NCBI GenBank assembly: GCA_037043015.1
Contig: CM073328.1
Coordinates: forward strand, 3,583,409-3,647,408
Source of the DNA: Bryum argenteum
Lineage: Eukaryota > Streptophyta > Bryopsida > Bryales > Bryaceae
Direction of reading: 5' to 3'
Length of the DNA stretch: 64,000 nucleotides
Below, one piece after another: positions 35,803 through 47,249 of this stretch; positions within the stretch are counted from its first letter, which is position 1; every line of letters begins with the position of its first letter. The notes under the pieces were generated by a model that had not been told where the DNA came from, ran no database searches, and saw nothing but the letters and a program-made list of their open reading frames with translations. The translations under genes and the position numbers were made by a program.

Positions 35803-37691
35803 CAAAAATATATATTCATTCGAATCAGTTGACCTTGTCATCCTCAGATGCCTAAGTAATCATCGGAACTAAAATAACTTTATTAGCCTCGGCAGTTGAA
35901 ATTTTCATCTTTTGTAATCAATTGATCATATAAACATTTCATTCTTGGTAGTAGAATCTTCATTCTCGGTGGTTGATCCTCGGTAGTTGTTCCAACTTCA
36001 CAATATAAATAGGACTACATGGTCTCTATTCTCACACTTCTCCTTCTTGCCGCTCCCTCATGTGCTTTGCTTTTAGCTCTCTCTTTGTCTTTAGCGCGCC
36101 CCTTGCCCTAGGTTCAAGTGAGAGCACATTCGTCTTTGCTAATCTTGTGTCATCATGGATCAAACAAGCTCTCAAGTCAACTTTTCCCGCATTTGTGTTT
36201 TTTGCGGGAGTAGTAGCGGAAAGAAAGCTATTTACTCCGAGGTAGCGCAACAATTGGGCGTGGAAATGGTAATCACAAAAACCTTTTGAATTTCTTGATT
36301 GAAGCTTTTTATCTTATTAGGACTTTGTTTTTGTAATCCAATTCCTCCATCTAGGTTTTTGTGAAGACAACTTGAATCTTGCTTCTAGGTGAGTTCTAAT
36401 TATGTTTTACAGGTGAAGCGCAACATTGACCTTGTGTACGGAGGTGGGAGCATTGGGCTTATGGGGACAGTTGCTAAGACCGTGCAAGATAACGGTGGTC
36501 ATGTTGTTGGGTAAAGCGTGCATGTACCAAAGCTTGTGTATGAATTTTGTTGTGTGCGTGTCAAAGTTTTTCCTCATTCATTAGGATTGTACAAGTTTCC
36601 AATTTAACTGATAACCTGAACACTACAGGGTAATTCCTCGAGCTCTCATGCCAAAAGAGATATGTGGAGCTACCTTTGGAGACCTTGTGGCTGTAGATGA
36701 TATGCATCAACGCAAAGCTGAAATGGCACGCCGAGCCGATGCTTTTATTGCTCTTCCAGGTATTTTTGTGTACAAGCATTGTTACATTTTTTATGCATGT
36801 TACATAGATCATCATAGAAAACATATTCATTTGAAATAAACAAGAACCTCACTTTTGAGAATTGTTTGGTAGGTGGATTTGGTACATTTGAAGAGGTGTT
36901 GGAAATCATAACATAGGCGCAACTTGGCATCCTCACGAAACCAGTAAGTTGAGACTTCTCTTTGCAATAAGAGACTGCTTTGTGCAATGTCCACATAATC
37001 ATTTCGTCAAAAGAATCATAATCTCACTAAATCTTATACTTGTATGTAGGTGGGACTTTTGAATGTGGATGGCTACTACGATGCAATGCTTGCTTTGTTT
37101 GACAAGGCATTTGAAGAAGGCTTTCTCAACCTTGCAAGCCGCAATATTGTGGTCTCTGCACCTACGGCGATGCTCTTTTAGACGGCTTAAAGGTGATGTT
37201 CCAACCAAGTTTCATTGATTAGAAGAATTTGTTATAATTTGCACAAAGTAATATAACTATGTGCTTGACAATCTAGTTGATAAAGCCTCTCAATAACAAT
37301 AATCCTCACGCTTTTTCAAAACTCATCATGCGGATATATTTGCGAAACTACGCACCAACCATAGACAAAAGCGTGCCACAATTGACTTGGAATACAACAA
37401 CTGGTGTATCAACATCATCCAAGCCAAAAGCCAATGCAACGACTGCACTTCATAAGCGGGGGTTCTCCATGGACTTGCAAAAAGCTCAATCGATTGTGAC
37501 CAAGTGTAGTATCACCAAGATGAAACTTGGAGCACGTCATCATCATGGAATGCATGTTCACGAAGGTTTCAAGAGTGGATTATCCCGGCCTCAACCACTG
37601 ACAACGAAATCAATTAGCATAGCTCATCCGACTATGATGGCCTATTTGTAGATTTCTTCATTTCACGGGTGCATTGTTGAAGGAAGTACTT
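35803..37691 (+). repeat. Right arm of 1.9-kb inverted duplication (LOG locus)
   Basis: Inverted partner of 31417-33303. The two LOG copies point away from each other, with about 2.5 kb between the arms. The arms differ by scattered substitutions and several one- to three-base indels. Confidence 0.9.
36155..37651 (+). pseudogene. LOG cytokinin-activating enzyme pseudogene, right copy
   Basis: Exons at 36155-36268, 36413-36510, 36629-36759, 36873-36943, 37050-37192 and 37346-37651 are the mirror of the left copy. Exons 1-3 are open and in phase: MDQTSSQVNFSRICVFCGSS, then [20 protein letters not shown], then [19 protein letters not shown]. In exon 4 GGFGTFEEVLEIIT is followed by TAG at 36914-36916, the same nonsense codon as in the left copy. 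Exon 5 has a private one-base deletion near 37167-37170 (ACGGCGATG here, ACGGCCGATG in the other copy). The exon 6 acceptor has changed from GCAG to GCGA. The only product possible from the standard exons would stop at the TAG, about 124 residues in, lacking the C-terminal half of the enzyme. Without the lesions the exon set would give about 288 codons. Confidence 0.9.
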
Positions 37692-37984
37692 GGAGATCTT
37701 GATGATTGTACGATCCTTCATTAGGTTATGGTAACCTTTATGAAACATTATATTACATCTTGGTTACAATAACCTTTACAAAACATTGTATTACTTCTTA
37801 TTGTCATCAATTCCTATATTGTTGATGCAAATTGTCTAAATGTACCCAAGTTGTGTGTACTTTGACTTTGTGGTTGAGTACAATTTGATGCGCGTGTTTG
37901 TGATGACTTTAGCCGTGAATAGTTGGTCTCATTGGTAGAAATGAGAACACATTCTGAAAATTTGTGTCATTTATAGAAACAAAG

Positions 37985-38862
37985 GTAAAGGTAAGTTGTT
38001 GAAATGTCAACCGCACATTCTTATAGTTAACATATTGTTAATCATGTGGGTCAAATTTTGAAGCATGAGGCCTTTTAAATTGCAAGATCATAGCATGTTA
38101 GTACTTAAAATCCATCACAAAACCTCAAAATTTTCTCTTTGAAGTTAAAGTTTTACCAATATATCTATTGCAATCAAAACAGTCACCAACTACAAAGATG
38201 TTCACCTTCATCTTATCATCAACCTTGAACAAGAAAGAAATCATGTGAATAATTTCTTTTTGCAGATAAACACCTTGTTGTGATGATAATCGGTATTAAC
38301 ATTTCTAAAGAAATAATAGTCGAGAACTCAACCCTTTGCACTCAAATCTATGCCTTATCTTCAATACATTTTTCAATATGTCAAGGTTTTGACAACTGAA
38401 ACTAGAATCTAATGGGAATCCATTCCAAAATAAGGTCAAAACCCAACAATGGATGGAGGAGATATAGCCCCTTTAAAATTTATCCGTGTATTCACTTTCT
38501 TTCAAGATAGAAATATCCTTGGAAATCCAATACCAGAAATATATGTATAAAAAATATTCCTACTATAAAGTTGTTAGCCTTCATTTTAAGATCATGACTA
38601 TGTAAAAGCATTCACGAGAACATCTTTTTGATTTCCCATAAATGGCAAAATACGCCCCATGTTTGAAAACTCAAAAACAAGAGTTGCCTTCACTAAAATG
38701 CATCTCGTATATTCATACTTTGTTGCATAGGTATGAGATTTGTATTACACAAAGTAGACTTGATTTGAGACGCAAACCAAGTGATTTCACCCACAACGGA
38801 TCGCAGATGAAGAAGTTATGGCTCTTCAAAGTTGCTACAGTCATCCAAAATGTTGATTTTCG
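37985..38862 (-). repeat. Repeat family A copy 4, diverged
   Basis: Same orientation and block order as 5701-6660: 'catgtgg.tcaaattttga..catgaggcc', 'tattgcaat.aaa.cagtcaccaac', 'cgccccatg.ttg', 'caaaaacaagagttgccttcactaaaatgcat', 'agtgatttca.cca.aacgga', 'gaagttatggctcttcaaagtt'. The tips are worn: the right one has become 'cattcgccccggttgaggg'. Non-coding. Confidence 0.7.
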
Positions 38863-39187
38863 TCATTCGCCCCGGTTGAGGGTCAAGAGAGCTTCTTATG
38901 GTAGCTCCCCCTATACAAGCAGATCTGAAATTTTGATCCCGATACAATGGATGCAAATTCACTTTCTCCCTACGTCCAGAATGAGCCCACCTACGAGAAA
39001 ATCGACAGAGTTTCCCCCAATGTTCTGGGCGTATCACTGTAAATCAGTGCTACAAGCATTTCTCAGGGGAGGGGTGAAGGAGCCCCTATCTCTAAGAGTG
39101 ATTTGGAGCCGCAGGCTCCATTTTTGAATTCAAGATTATCAAAAACGGTCTTCGGGGGTCCAAATAAAAAATTCGAGGGATTCCGAA

Positions 39188-39292
39188 GAAAAAACTCCCA
39201 TTGTCTCATGGGAATCCGAGAAACGCTAGTAACACTCGTAGAAAAAACTCCCATTGTCTCATGGGACTCCGAGAAACGCTAGTAACACTCGT
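39188..39292. repeat. 53-bp tandem duplication
   Basis: The block GAAAAAACTCCCATTGTCTC at 39188 repeats at 39241 with one difference. Both copies include 'ccgagaaacgctagtaacactcg'-type sequence, and the unit stands in a GC-richer stretch (38880-39320) without a recognised gene. Confidence 0.9.
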
Positions 39293-39396
39293 TTCCAGGT
39301 ACCCCCTCCCCTAGGACGTTGAAGGGTTAAATGTAAACTTCTATGAAGTAAAGTTTACACTCCCCATCAACACTGTACTTTTTTTCACTTTTCATG

Positions 39397-39720
39397 TTAC
39401 CTGGATGTGATGAGACCTGTGGCCCTCAAAATAGTTCGCAGTATGGCAGCTTTTACCCTAAAAGAGAGAACCTTCCCAACTTCAGCCAATCCATCGCGGC
39501 TTCTCCCTTTTCCTCCCATACCCTCCCTCGTAAGCTCTTGACATAGTCCACGGAAAAAGAATGTTGTCATGAACCAAAATGTACAGAAACCACCACATGA
39601 TACTGCAACTTGATGCGGAATGGAAGGCTGCCGTTTGCTCTTCATGCAAGTGGATCCTTTTCGAGCTCCATCTCCATCTCCACCTTTGGTTCTGACGAAT
39701 CATGGAATAGTCAGACAACG
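39397..39720 (-). other. Short open segment of uncertain status
   Basis: An 82-codon minus-strand frame (39645-39397) has protein-like composition: a hydrophobic VAVSCGGFCTFWFMTTFFF segment that could span a membrane, followed by a basic tail (LSFRVKAAILRTILRATG). I do not recognise it. An overlapping frame to 39718 is also open. It may be a relic exon of a small membrane protein; no splice partners were found nearby. Confidence 0.25.
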
Positions 39721-39814
39721 TATTGTTTGGGAAGGTTCAAAATATGGGTAGAGCTTGTGAAGTTGTGATGTGTGCGTACATTGGAAAAGAATGTAAGAAT
39801 TTATAGCAAGACGG

Positions 39815-40184
39815 TTAACCCTTAAACGCCCAAGCAAGCCCGAGGGGCTTGATTCCAACAGAATCTCCTCCGTAGTTCTCATCGTACTCAACTTTTTACT
39901 TATATTTTGATGTCAAACTGGTCACCATCTTATGATGCATTCAAAAAGTGAATTCTTACAATTCAATCACAATTTCTATGAAGGATTTTGTGCTTTGAGA
40001 GGATTGTGGTAGGTAGGTTGGGGTGGTACATAACCTTGTAGGAGGTTGCAAGCTCATCATTGATTGGTCCATTCATGATGCCCAAGTTCAAAAAGTGCAC
40101 TATTCATGATGCCCAAGTCCAAAAGATGTTGTGATCCAATTTTGGGCTGCCCGTTTTAGACCCCAAGGGCGTTTAAGGGTTAAG
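39815..40184 (-). mobile_element. Repeat family B copy 2
   Basis: It begins TTAACCCTTAAACGCCC and ends GGGCGTTTAAGGGTTAAG, so both tips are complete. Its body is the inverted match of 6661-7016 (for example 'ttgcaagctcatcattgattgg', 'gatgcccaag', 'attttgggctgcccgttttag'). It has no neighbouring family A copy, which shows that B moves as a unit of its own. Non-coding. Confidence 0.85.
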
Positions 40185-40887
40185 TATGTAGGGACGCTTT
40201 GCAAGGAGAGCGCGGCCCAAATGAGGGCAAACAAATAAGAACACCAAAACCTTGTAGGCCTCGTGTGAATAAAATGCATGTTCGACCTACCCTTGATGAT
40301 ATGCCCAAGGGACATAACTCACTTTATTCACTAATGATCACCCATTTGGCAACCCATCATCTATAATTTAAGGCAAGTTGTTTGCTTTTGTTTTGTTTTG
40401 TTTTGGTTGTGTTTTGGTTTTGTTTTTCCTTTGGTTTTGTTTTGGTTTTGTTTTGGTTTTGTTTTAGTTTTGGTTTTGTTCTGCGAGTAATATTATGATC
40501 TTGGGAATTGCCAGTTGGATCGGGCCACATGAGGTGTCTTTAGAAGCAAGATTTTTTGTAGAGTTGTGGAAAAGAATCCACTTGCAAAACATGTTGACGG
40601 GTTCCATATTTATATTGAATTTTGAAGTATTTATGGCCTCCACATTACTAGAAATTACAAAAATGACCCAATTATAGATCTAGGAGAAAAACAAGAGGGG
40701 CATGGTCAAAATAAATAAATGACCGTGGCAATGCCGCATGGGCACACTATTTATCATGATAATCAAGATCATGATATTCCCAAAATCATGATACTTTATC
40801 TATTGTTGAACCTGTAAAGTTTCAAGAGACGCGTTTTGGACCGATCCACCATAGGTCAACCTATGACTTAATATTTTAAGAATAAAC
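40184..40887. other. Stretch with (GTTTT)n run, no gene seen
   Basis: 40384-40480 is an irregular GTTTT/GGTTTT simple repeat. Elsewhere there are only short frames without family resemblance. Confidence 0.5.
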
Positions 40888-41950
40888 CGCTCACCAATCT
40901 CATTTTCTAACAAGTCAATGATGATGGAATTTATTTTCTGCCAGTAAAATCTCTTCCACGTGTCACTCTGCCATTGCTTAAATGGGAAGGCTAAAATGTG
41001 AGTAAAGGTACGGGATAACTTTGAGTTATGGTGTGCTAAAATTCAAGAGACTTCAACCTTCTTGGCGAGGTTACAAGGATTCAGTGTGGGCTAGTTTCTC
41101 ACACTCCAAAGAAGGCTCTACTCTCTGGTTGACAGTGCGTGCTGGACATGCTCTTAGAGCATTCTTAGCCTTGTGCTTAAGGCCGGCCCGCTCGGCTGCA
41201 TAAAAATCTTGCAAGCATCGCTCGGTCGGGCATGACAATTCGACCTCAGGCCAGAAGACAGGGCAGAAGAAAAAGCCTCTCACCAATCACATTTGCTAAC
41301 ACGCCATTTCTAATAAAATTATTTTCTGCCAATAAAGTTTTTATCATGGGCACTTTTCCATTGGTTAATCAGGGGACGCTAAAATGTGAGTGAAAGTACG
41401 CTATAACTTGGAGTTATGTTGTCCTAGAATTTAGGAGACCTCAACCCTCTTGACCAGGTTATAAGGATAGTGTGTGGGCTCGGTTCCTCAGAGCATGCAA
41501 AGCCCGCACTGTGGGCCGGAGAGGAAAGCCTTGTTTGGCGTATGAGGAGCCCCAACCCACACACTATCCCTATAACCCAATCAAGAGTTGAGGTCTCGTG
41601 ACTTTTAGCACACCATAACTCAAAGTTATCCCGTGCCTTCACTCATATTTTAGCATCTCCATTAACCAATGGGAGAGTGGCACATGGCAACTATTTTATT
41701 GGCGGAACATAATTTCTATCATAATCACTTGTCAAAAATTGTGATTGGTCAGCGGCCTTCTGATGTGCCCTGCCTTCTGACGTGGGGTGGGCTATCGACG
41801 CCCGCCCGAATGGCACCTGCGAACTTGCGACGCCCCAACTTGAAGCGAAGGGCTGGGCATGCTCTCACACTCCAAACAAGGCTCCACTGTCTGGCCCACA
41901 GTGCGGCCTGGGCATGCTCATTACCTCTGCATTTTCAATGAAATTTCAGC
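40888..41950. mobile_element. Foldback-type repeat cluster
   Basis: 41279-41752 is a large imperfect palindrome. CTCACCAATCACATTTGC at its left pairs with GTGATTGGTCAG at its right, and inner blocks pair in order ('ttattttctgccaataaa', 'ccattggttaat', 'gctaaaatgtgagtgaaagtacg', 'ataactt.gagttatg', 'agtgtgtgggct'). A half copy lies at 40888-41100, and pieces of its interior ('cacactccaaa.aaggctc.act.tctgg', 'gcatgctc') recur at 41098-41160 and 41865-41925. There is no coding capacity. The layout suggests a foldback transposon or MITE family with partial duplications. Confidence 0.75.
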
Positions 41951-42804
41951 GGTGCTAACCATACTAAGGTCGAATGCCCTAAAACCACCAACTTAAGCTT
42001 TTTGAGGCTTTTTTAGAATGGTTATTTTTGGGGTATATTTTTCCCATGTAGGAAAGAAACTTTCTCATAGGATGCAAATTTTTTCAAAATTTAACTCCCA
42101 TTACATAAATAAATATAAAATTTCAAAGGCAAAAGTACTTGGTGACTCAAAACTAATCTGTAGACTTTTCCATTGTCACACCTAGTTGGTACAAATTTCC
42201 ATTCATGATTCGACCCAAAACCACCAGCTTTTTGATGGTTTTGATTGGTCAGTTTGAATTTAGTGATCTGACAATGCTAGTTCAGGCTAGGTGCGGTTAT
42301 GGGGAGACCTATAGGTTGATACTGGGGGTGGTGGTGGTTTTAGGTACTTCTACCATAGAGGAAGCTAAGGACCTAAAAGACTACCGTAGATCCTGCGTGA
42401 CTAGAGGTGCTCCTCCGACAAGCCCATCACTTGCACAAGGGCCAGTACTCCAACACCAAGTGGGAGTGGTGCCTGTGTTCCACATGTCATTTATAACTGC
42501 CAGCTTCTCGGTGCCGAACACTTGGCATTTTGACAGCCTTTTTGGTAAAGGGACAAGCACCAGACTTGTGTGAAGTTGTTCCATTCTTCAATCAATGGTA
42601 CTGGAGGCGATTGTATTGACCGGTCTCACTTATTGATGCTTCCGAAGTCAAGTCACGTTTTCGATCTACATGATGGATTCAAGTCAGCTTTTTTATTAAT
42701 AAAATGGAGACCTATGAGCATGTGATTCAAATGTTCTTTTTAGATGGTATGTGGACAAGGGGTGGGGGTATAAACGGGCATGGGACAACATCCTCTCTTC
42801 CCAC
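41951..42804. other. Non-coding stretch, no element defined
   Basis: A 'cccaaaaccacca..tttttga' block occurs at about 41980 and 42213, suggesting a diverged direct repeat. A 122-codon frame at 42205-42573 resembles no family. Confidence 0.4.
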
Positions 42805-42924
42805 TAAGGTGGAGGTACCCATACCCGACAAGTTAAGGCGATTGGCACAGTACCAGTAAGATTACAAGTTGGGAGAAATTTTTCGAAGGAAGGGAAATAA
42901 GGTTCATGAAGAATGAGCATTTTT

Positions 42925-42970
<46 letters not shown>

Positions 42971-43315
42971 AAAATTGAAATTACTACAAATTTTTAAGGT
43001 GAAAAGTTGATCCTAATGGGTAACCAACATATAGCTTCACCAATAACCGATAACATGAAGAGCAATTCTTGAACACAATCTACCAATACCCGTGATAGGA
43101 GATCATTAATTTCATTAACATTCTTGCTGTAACTGGAAATAAGGGAACTAAGCGGTAACCTTCATGCGAGCAAGGAGTGGCTCACGACCGCTCTCTCATC
43201 GGTCGCTTCACGAATATTGAAAAAAATTGTCCACATTGGGTCATGACATGTGCAACATCCGGGAAGCCTATATGCTCAGCATGGGGGCCTCTCGGGTATG
43301 GGTACCTCCACCTTA
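42805..43315. mobile_element. 511-bp element with perfect 24-bp terminal inverted repeats
   Basis: A 24-base sequence beginning TAAGGTGGAGGTACCC at 42805-42828 is found in exact reverse complement at 43292-43315. Inside are a poly-T tract of 41 bases (42928-42968) and no coding frame. Perfect ends imply recent activity. I could not decide the target duplication because the TAA/TTA at the tips may belong to the repeat. Confidence 0.8.
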
Positions 43316-45060
43316 CACTACGCTATCCAAGTCGAGAAGCCATTGGATTGCGAGTCCAAACTTTGTTGAGAGTCCAAAAAAATTAACTGAAAATAGGCAA
43401 TAAAATATTGTAATTGGAGCCTTTGGTCGAGTATAGTGTGAAGCCTTCAAAGGCCAAGCCCAAAGTCCAAAGCATTGGCCATGAACACCTACGGCCTCTC
43501 TCAACTTGGGCGGCAATAGTGTGAAGCGGCCCTAACCTGAAATTTTGAGACTTTCTAGTTATCTTACTACTTGATGATAATATATTTCAATAGCTCACTA
43601 AGTTTGTGGAAGTGAATTTTCACTATTAGAAATATCATGAAAGTAACACTCTAGAATGACTTGTTCCTAGTGATGCAAGAGTGCTCATTTAAATTGTGCT
43701 TTTTATAACACTAGGATAAATTATGATGATTTTCACTTTTCTTTGAAGTTTCTTTTGGTGTAATAAGAAATATTATAGTCTCCTAGAGTAGTAATTTTTA
43801 AAAATTAAATAATGATTAATAATCTATCTTGATGTCATTAAAAGCACAATTTAAATAGGTACAATTAGGTACTCTTGTGGTACTTAGAGAAAGTCCTTCT
43901 AGATTATTTCTTATAACCAATTCTGTTGTTTCTATTAGTGTTTTACTTCGTAGTTCAATGAGTATCGTTGGGTCAACTAATACACACCGCGTACTAGAAT
44001 GGATAAATGTTCTTGTTTGTTTGTAGTTCACGAAGCGTTGAGGGTCCATCTGGCTCACGAAGTGCTCATGTCACAATGATAAGCAAAAATGAGAAGGAAT
44101 TATGTGGGCTTTGTTTGCGCAAATTTTAAATTTTGTTAGGACTAGAAAGATAATTTGCATCGGTGCATACCTAAGTGAGCTAAATTGGAGCATATTCTGT
44201 GGTGACACATCAACGTATCCACTAGTGGTAGAGCTTGACGGTCATCTTCATTCGACCATCACATTCAACCACGTTTTTGCTATGTACATGATATACATGA
44301 ACCATATTTAGGTTCAAAACATAATTAGATCTTAACATATGCACTGCAAGATTGAAATCATGGACTAGAGAAAATTTTATCTAGCTTACTACCACTTTTT
44401 GTGAGAGTGGTGCTTTACATCCCCTGGCATACTTAATACAAGGAGGTGTATAAACTGTAACTTCGCTAAACAATTCTCTACTACTAACACTAAAAATTAC
44501 ATTTAGTGTTGGCAACACTAAAAATTACGTTTAGTGTTGGCAACACTAAACACGAACAGCAACGCCAATCGTCAACAAGGGTAGAATTGTAGCAACTTTA
44601 CTTGTCAATTCCAACACCATTTGTGAACAATAGTAAGAATTAAAGAATTGAAAAATGAAGAAGTTGACATTTAGTTTTAGATTTTGATTGAGTGTTAACC
44701 CTAATTATCCAACTTGCAACTTTGGCGGCTAAAAAGGAGGCTGCCATTAAGAAATGGTAGCCCCCAATGCACTAATTATCTACAAGTTGACTAATAGTGT
44801 TGGAGCATGATGGTGGTAACTACACCAATTGTCATTCAACACTAAATATACTTCTTAGTGTATGTAATTCACGAACGACTTAGGGTTGTACAAATCCATC
44901 TAATTCATGCAAATGCCTCTTATTTTGAACATTGTTCAATTCTGAAGGGACCTCAAGATACCGTACAACAACTAAAAAGGAAAATAAAAAGAATTAATGA
45001 ATTGAATTGTTCTTAAGATTCTTAATCCTGACTTTAGTGTTCAATTCAACATCATCGAGG
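43316..45060. other. AT-rich stretch with small palindromes
   Basis: Two near-perfect palindromes (half-site TTTAGTGTTG) lie in tandem at 44502-44522 and 44530-44550. Related 'gccaacactaaa' and 'agtgttgttg' blocks occur at 31170-31215 and near 44790-44870, which looks like an old MITE family. No gene was recognised. Confidence 0.5.
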
Positions 45061-47249
45061 AAAGCCAGACCATTCACTGGTCACACTATATTACTTAAAA
45101 AAAACAAGACATTACAAAACTATCTTTCCTGAGCACGGTATTGGGCGACCGAAATATCTCAAAAGCAACTCAAGAGCCGCCTATCACCACACGATGAAAT
45201 ACCCAATCCTACGACCGTTCGTCCCCAACGGCCGCGATCACCTACCAGCCACTCGATCCCTGAGATCTAGAATCTTTGACCGTCAGATTCGTCGATCCCC
45301 ACCGTCCGTTCCCAAGTACAGCCAGCTCCCACCACGTGTCGCTAAACTACAGGTCATCCTCCCTTAAGCCTCTTTGAGCCTTAGAGACCCCTTCTCGTTC
45401 CGCCCGCAGGAATCTCCCCGATCGCGCTCGTTTTATGTGGAAATTGCTCGGCCGGGAGTAGCGAGTTGCTCTTCTTCGTTCAGGATTTTTCGTCCCGGTT
45501 CTTTTGGTACCTTAATTGCTCGATTCTGTTCAGAGTCGAGGCTGCATTGAGCTCGGGAGCTCCGTTGCTTGGTAGGTGAACATTCTGCGCTTCACATTCT
45601 GCTCTAATGGAGCAGTGGAGATTAAAATATCAATGCATGCGAGGCTCACGTGTGAAATTGCGGTTCTTTAGACACCGCAGTCGCTCGATTCCGTTCAGAG
45701 TCGAGCCCGCATTGAGCTGATGGGTTGCTAGGTGAACATTAGAGCATTGGAGATTCACAGTTACATGTTTTGAAGGGGATGCAGTGGTCAATCAAGCTTG
45801 GAATTGCATACTGATCGTGAGAGGGTTTGTTTCTTACGTTTAGATTGCATTATGAGGACGTCATGTTGTTCTCCTCGTAGATTGATGTGATATGTAAGGT
45901 ATGCGATGTTTATTTTGGTGCGCATTGAGGTTATGAAGCTCGGGAGGCAGGGTGTTGCTATGCGACTCCAGTTTCTGCACTATAATTACGGAAATTGTAG
46001 GTTTGAGAGTGAGCTCGAAGAGCTTCTGTTGCGGATGTTTTTAGTTTCGGATTGTGTTATTTGATCTGCCGTATAGAAATTTGATTCTCTCTTGCTATTT
46101 GCTCCGGTTTGTTGTTTACACTTCAGGCCGCTTCTTTGATGTCCTCGACGCTCAGCTAGAAGACGCATTTGTTAGTTGGAGGAGAGAAGAGAGTGCGAAA
46201 GACAGAGTATTGTAGGACACTTCGGGCCGCTTACTTGACATTCTAGACACTTGATTTGAAGTGGAGTTGTAGCTACATCAGGTAGTTGGTGGAGAGGAAG
46301 AGAGGTTTGAGCTGCTCGGTTTCTAGGTGACGGTTTTGTTTCCTGGACCTTATGTGAGGAATGTGACGAGTCCACAGGAGGTTACTATCCGCAGGAGTGA
46401 AATATGATCGTAGCAGAGTGTTTATCTACTGGTACTCTCTTCTATAGTATTACTCCGAGTGGAAGGTGCTGCTTTTAAAGAGTAATTTAGCTGGCTGGTC
46501 CAACCATTCAGAATGTAGCAATGTGTATCTCGGTGTTTGTTGATTTGAAGCGGAGTCGAAGCCGCAATCGGGGTTTGTTGGAGAGGAGGGTGAGAGACAG
46601 AGTATATAGCCGATTGGCTTCTAGGTGTCGGTTTTGTTTTCCGTGCGTGTTGAAGTAGTAAATAAATGGGAGTCCTTTGAAGGTGTTCTTGTCGCAGGGG
46701 TGAAATTTAATCGCATCCAAGCGTTTGTCTATTCTCATTCACTTCTTAGAGTGGAAGGTGCTGTCCGTAGAGAGAGATTGTTCGACCGTGGCGGAGTTAT
46801 CTTGGTATTTGTTTATTTCCCCTGCATGTGTGTGCCCCGTTCAATTCCACTTGCCCGATGCGGTCTTGATCCTTTTCTCTGGCAAGTTCGTCAAGTTCGT
46901 CACGTGATGATGTGATCCTTCTCTAATCCTTAGTATGATTTTGATTCAACTGTGGTTGAATCTATTAGGACGCTCGTCCTTGTCCATTTTGTGGATAGTC
47001 TGAACACTCATTGTGCGATCCCATCAACGTTTTCCTGGCCATCATCGAAAACATTTTGGTCTGGTTTCCATAATTGAATAATACATCGTTTTTGCTCTGT
47101 ACTTGCTGATTTAGACGTGAACAGTTCACTTCTGTTATCCCTGTGCAGTGCGACACTCGATTACTGATTAACTTTTGAAATCGCTGCTGGTTCTCAGAAG
47201 CACCCCTGTGCCACTTCGAATGCTGTAGAGGCATAGAGGAAATCTTACA
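45060..47249 (+). promoter_or_regulatory. GWD1 promoter and probable 5' leader intron
   Basis: A GC-richer block (45170-45470) with a G-box core CACGTG at 45333-45338 precedes a likely leader exon. GT donors follow near 45571 (CTTG|GTAGGTGAAC), and a good acceptor CCTGTGCAG ends near 47149, so a leader intron of about 1.6 kb is probable. The stretch holds internally repeated blocks: 'ctcgatt.cgttcagagtcgag..gcattgagct' at about 45516 and 45687, and 'gacagagtat...ttctaggtg.cggttttgtt' at about 46200-46340 and 46595-46640. The boundaries are inferred; no transcript data are available. Several TTCTAGGTG copies could act as cryptic acceptors. Confidence 0.55.
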
